Assembly: GCF_016522535.1 (NCBI RefSeq)
Contig: NZ_JAEHOI010000007.1
Location: 124,001-188,000 of the forward strand
Direction of reading: 5' to 3'
Source: Leucobacter edaphi
Lineage (GTDB): Bacteria > Actinomycetota > Actinomycetes > Actinomycetales > Microbacteriaceae
DNA length: 64,000 bases
In this document: in pieces, positions 60,969-64,000 of the stretch
Layout of the letters: each line of letters opens with the position of its first letter
Numbering within the stretch: the first letter of the stretch is position 1
The notes under the pieces: model-generated
What the model was told of the DNA's origin: nothing
Database searches by the model: none
The model's input: only the letters and a program-made list of their open reading frames with translations
Translations under genes and position numbers: made by a program

Positions 60969-61154
60969 ATGTTCCCGGGGCAATTGGCCAGCGGACCCCC
61001 ACCCGAATCAGACCCGCGCGGCGCGCGGCACGCGGCTGCGGGTGCGGTGTGCGGGGACGGTGCGGAGCGATTCTGCGAGACCCGGGTGTGCTGGCTGAGG
61101 GCCCACTGAGGCGCTCCCAGGGGTGCGCGGTCGGTGACGCACCGCGCGAAGGCT

Positions 61155-61820
61155 TCAGTTCAGCCGGATCGACTCGATCAGCTCGGTCAGCGCCGGCCGG
61201 TATGTCGCGAGGTCGCGCTGAAGCTTCTTCGCTTGCGCGCTGTCCAGTCGTGTTTCCACGTGGACGCCCCTTCGGCCGTCGCCCACCGTGGCGCTGATGC
61301 GATCGTCAGTGTCGCGATGCGAGACCGAGAGGCGAGACGCGAGCTTCTCGGTGTGCACCTTTCCCCCGCCAGTGGAACCGTCGGTGTCAAGCGGCTGGCT
61401 GCCGTTGCGCTCGGGGGTGAGGGTGACGGTGATTCCGCGATCAGGGGAAACGAGTTCGACGACGTCGCTGCCATCGCCGATGACTGACCATTCCTTCGCG
61501 GGGACGACGGTCGCGAACGGCTGGGACCCGACGGTTGCGGGCTTCACCCCATCCGCGATCGTCGTCGGGCGGAAGAAGAAGAGGAAGTACGCGGCAACGA
61601 AAATGCCGATCGAGAGTGCGGCGCCCGTTGCGATGAGGATGAGCCAGGTGCGTTTCGGGGAGTCCGTTGGCGACTCAGCCCGGGGCTCATGAGGACGGGG
61701 CCCTTGCGGAGCCTGCACGGGCTCACCCGAGGATTTCGCGCCCGCTGCTCCGCGTCGTATCCCCGATCCAGGCACGGCGTCGAGCGCCGACCGGCTCGTC
61801 GCTTTCCGGCTTCGCTTCAT
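61155..61820 (-). CDS. single-pass membrane protein of unknown function
   Basis: A 221-residue protein with a long basic cytoplasmic part (residues 1-58), one helix (TWLILIATGAALSIGIFVAAYFLFFF) and an outer domain of about 130 residues. That domain (FATVVPAKEWSVIGDGSDVVELVSPDRGITVTLTP) is beta-rich and has no cysteines. I do not recognise the family. The ATG at 61820 overlaps the stop of the polysaccharide deacetylase by four bases, so they are coupled and the protein probably assists in envelope modification. The open frame continues upstream into the deacetylase gene but without a start in proper context. Confidence 0.75.
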   Translation of the reverse strand: MKRSRKATSRSALDAVPGSGIRRGAAGAKSSGEPVQAPQGPRPHEPRAESPTDSPKRTWLILIATGAALSIGIFVAAYFLFFFRPTTIADGVKPATVGSQPFATVVPAKEWSVIGDGSDVVELVSPDRGITVTLTPERNGSQPLDTDGSTGGGKVHTEKLASRLSVSHRDTDDRISATVGDGRRGVHVETRLDSAQAKKLQRDLATYRPALTELIESIRLN

Positions 61821-63478
61821 CGTCCCGTCACCCGTCCGAAGGGAATGTTGCCGCCGAAGAGCTGGCTCACGGTGACGGGGGTGAAGCCGCGATCGCGGAG
61901 GCCGTCGATCACACGGCCAGCCGTGGTGACGGAGTCCGGATGGGTGTCGTGGAACAGAATGATCCCTCCCGGCGCGACGGGGGTGACGCAGCGATCCAGG
62001 AGGGCGTCTGGGCCGGGGTTCCGCCAGTCGTTCGTGTCGATGCTCCACAGGATCGCCGGCCACCCGATCGCCTCGAGGGCGGGACCGTTGATCGCGCCGT
62101 ACGGTGGGCGGTAGATGTTGACGGGCTGGCCGGAGATCTCGCTCAGAGCCGCCCCGGCATTCTTGACCTGAGCAGCGGCGTTGGCCGGGCTGATCGTCGT
62201 GAGATCCGGATGCGTCATCGTGTGGCTCCCGATCTCATTGCCCTCCTTGGCCGCGCGACGCACCAGGTCAGGCGCGCCTTTCGCCGCGTTTCCGAGCATG
62301 AAGAAGGTCGCGACTGCGCGCTTGTCGCGGAGCGTGTCGAGGAGCTGCCCCGTGTGCGCGGAGGGGCCGTCGTCGTAGGTGAGGGCGACACAGGGGACCA
62401 GCGCACAATCGACCGGGGTCTGCCAGGGCGCTTCCTTGAATCCCTCGAAGGGCTGATTCTCGGCCGCGATGCGATCCTTCACCGATTGAGCGGCCCACTC
62501 GGTTGCGACCTGTGCTGGCACCCGGACGACGGTGTCGACCGAGGTTGCCGCGGAGCCGAGCGCGCGAAGCTCGGGCGCGACGAGGCCCGCGGGGAGCGAG
62601 ACGGTGAACCCCCCATCCGCCGCGGGCGCGGCGGAACGCAGCGCTTTCGCGGCGAGATCGAGCTGGGCGCGGTCCGGATCGGCGATCCCGGCGAGAGAGA
62701 GACTCCCGAGGCGATCGCGCAGGAGGCTCACGGCGTCCCGCCAGAGCGCGGCAGGGGCGGAGTCCTGCCAGCGCGAGGCATCGTCCGTGACCTCGCCCGT
62801 GCGCACATTGGCGTACAGGCTCACGGTGCGATCACTCGAGATCTTCGCGGTCGGCCCGGCGGCGCCCGGCTTCGCCGGGGTCGCCTCGCCCGTGACCGTG
62901 CGGAATCGAACCCCGACATACGGGCCGAACGCGCCGATTAGGCTGCAGGTGATCGTGGTCCCCGTCCCACCGAACGGCCCCGTCTCGGGGCGGAGCAGCA
63001 GGTCGGCAGCGTTCAACTCCGTCGATCCGGCGATGCAGTCTCGACCGCCGAGACCGGCGCCCGCAGGGAACGCCTGCGGGGCGTATGGCTTGCCGGTGGC
63101 TTTGATCGCTCCCCACAGCAGTTCGTTCACGCGTTCGTTGAACTTCGGTACCCCGGGCAGGAGCGCGTAGCGGGCTTGCAGATGGAGTGAGTCGTTGCGG
63201 AGCCTGCCGCCCACGAGTCCGAGCTGCGAGGGATTCATGGAGGCGCTGGCGTGCGCAGTGCTGCCCGGCGCGACCTGCCCCGCGGCCTCCGGGTTCGCGC
63301 CGCCGGCCTTCGTGCCGTCCGTTCCTTGCCCGTCGGGGAGCAGCGTGACCCCCTCGGCTGCCGCGGCGGCGGGCGGCTTCCAGGCCGTGTCCGCCTCTTG
63401 CGCGCAGCCGGCGGTGCTGAGGATCAGTGCTGATGCGATGAGCAGAACAATGCCGCGTCGCCGCAGAACTGCCGTCAT
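61817..63478 (-). CDS. polysaccharide deacetylase lipoprotein (NodB domain)
   Basis: A 553-residue exported enzyme. The lipobox STAGC makes Cys25 the lipidated residue. Residues about 60-330 form a domain like those preceding NodB domains in deacetylases of the PdaC/RsiV-like layout. The C-terminal NodB domain has all five motifs: TYDDGPSAHT (catalytic Asp and metal Asp), HTMTHPDL (metal histidines), RPPYGAIN, DTNDWRNPG and ILFHDTHPDS (catalytic His). It would remove N-acetyl groups from peptidoglycan or another wall glycan. The ATG at 63478 has GGAGGTG four bases upstream. Coupled to the downstream membrane protein by an ATGA overlap. Confidence 0.92.
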   Translation of the reverse strand: MTAVLRRRGIVLLIASALILSTAGCAQEADTAWKPPAAAAAEGVTLLPDGQGTDGTKAGGANPEAAGQVAPGSTAHASASMNPSQLGLVGGRLRNDSLHLQARYALLPGVPKFNERVNELLWGAIKATGKPYAPQAFPAGAGLGGRDCIAGSTELNAADLLLRPETGPFGGTGTTITCSLIGAFGPYVGVRFRTVTGEATPAKPGAAGPTAKISSDRTVSLYANVRTGEVTDDASRWQDSAPAALWRDAVSLLRDRLGSLSLAGIADPDRAQLDLAAKALRSAAPAADGGFTVSLPAGLVAPELRALGSAATSVDTVVRVPAQVATEWAAQSVKDRIAAENQPFEGFKEAPWQTPVDCALVPCVALTYDDGPSAHTGQLLDTLRDKRAVATFFMLGNAAKGAPDLVRRAAKEGNEIGSHTMTHPDLTTISPANAAAQVKNAGAALSEISGQPVNIYRPPYGAINGPALEAIGWPAILWSIDTNDWRNPGPDALLDRCVTPVAPGGIILFHDTHPDSVTTAGRVIDGLRDRGFTPVTVSQLFGGNIPFGRVTGR

Positions 63479-63912
63479 CAAACACCTCCGTCGGTGCCGC
63501 AGACAGGAGCGCCGCGACCGGGCGAGAAACTTCGCGCACCGTATCGGTGCACGGCGATCTTGACCGCAAAAGCTTCAAGCGAACTGCGCGTACTGAAAGT
63601 GCTTCGAGCTCGGTGACGGGCAGCGGAGCGCGCCGACGCGCTGCGCTGTGGCCGTCGTCATTCAGGCATTGCCCCCGCCATCAGGATCGTTTGCGCGAGA
63701 CGACCGGCCGCGCTTCGGAGGACGTGCTCGGCGAGCGCTGGGGCGTACACCGCGCAGGCAATTTCGGGCCTGTGCGGAGCCCTGGCGTGTCTGCGGCGCG
63801 TGGCCCGCGCACTCCGATCCGGAAGCGCCGGTCCGAAAGTGACTATCGTGGGTTTCACGCGAAGAGGATCGGAACTGCTTCCGGTTCAGAAGCACACCGG
63901 GAAGGCACACCA
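63479..63912. other. 434-base divergent spacer without gene
   Basis: It separates the deacetylase operon from the divergent amidohydrolase. The ribosome binding site GGAGGTG (minus strand) is at 63483-63489, and an inverted repeat GCACCG-TAT-CGGTGC is at 63536-63550. No coding frame in it is convincing, and no clear promoter hexamers stand out. Confidence 0.5.
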
Positions 63913-64000
63913 ATGGCGGAGAAACCCACCGAGAACTCCCTCCGCCGCAGTGTCGCTCCGGCGCTCGTCGACGGGCACATTCACCCGGACAAGACCTCCT
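63913..64000 (+). CDS. amidohydrolase, cytosine deaminase-like (5' part, cut by window end)
   Basis: Only 29 codons are visible. The sequence SVAPALVDGHIHPDKTS contains the HxH metal-ligand strand followed by DKT, as in the cytosine deaminase branch of the amidohydrolase superfamily (V.GH.H.DKT). The ATG is preceded by GGGAAGG at a distance of nine bases. The enzyme would deaminate a pyrimidine or related ring, but branch members vary and the visible part is too short for a firm call. Confidence 0.55.
   Translation, partial: MAEKPTENSLRRSVAPALVDGHIHPDKTS

Noticed and set aside
63648..63842. Small frames in the spacer before the last amidohydrolase
   Set aside because: Short, overlapping in several frames, no ribosome binding site and no conserved feature.

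Overview
The window is about 64 kb of GC-rich DNA from an actinobacterium. The DUF3151-purA order, several genes with a -10 box almost touching the start codon, LAxTG-type sorting signals and the overall gene content suggest Microbacteriaceae, with Leucobacter as my best guess. That guess comes from protein resemblance, not from a search. Genes are tightly packed, often with ATGA or GTGA overlaps. I see no insertion sequence, prophage, CRISPR array or rRNA.

Layout. 0-6.4 kb: DUF3151 protein, purA, chorismate mutase, an SOS-box-controlled radical SAM protein, a heavy-metal P-type ATPase and a lipoprotein. 6.5-14.3 kb: a conserved protein often labelled 3-methyladenine glycosylase, a wall-anchored surface protein, a CPBP protease, an S4 RNA-binding protein, a YigZ/IMPACT protein, holB, a TAP-like lipoprotein hydrolase and tRNA-Thr(CGT). 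14.4-20.5 kb: an ABC exporter and a ribD-ribE-ribBA-ribH operon headed by an FMN riboswitch. 20.6-23.6 kb: a rhomboid-like/lysyl-PG-synthase-type fusion with a DUF1345 protein.

23.8-38.5 kb is the most unusual part. A seven-gene minus-strand operon encodes a cyanophycinase-like S51 peptidase, a dipeptide-type binding lipoprotein, two permeases, a fused double ATPase and two amidohydrolases. Next to it lie a second, secreted and wall-anchored S51 peptidase, an RpiR-type regulator and an M20 peptidase. Three intergenic copies of GAAATGnnnRTTTC stand in front of these transcription units, so the whole block looks like one RpiR-controlled regulon for breaking down peptides outside the cell, importing the products and finishing hydrolysis inside.

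38.4-42 kb: GNAT acetyltransferase, trpS and two tandem exonuclease III-type genes. 42-61 kb: two large LuxR/LAL-type ATPase regulators, each followed downstream by a large sortase-anchored surface protein (707 aa and 2412 aa, the latter with seven DUF11-like repeats). Between them are an LCP cell-wall ligase, tRNA-Ser(GCT), a TetR regulator and a 1.1-kb gene-free stretch holding a perfect 16-bp palindrome and a strong hairpin. 61-64 kb: a polysaccharide deacetylase lipoprotein coupled to a small membrane protein, and the start of a cytosine-deaminase-like amidohydrolase cut by the window edge.
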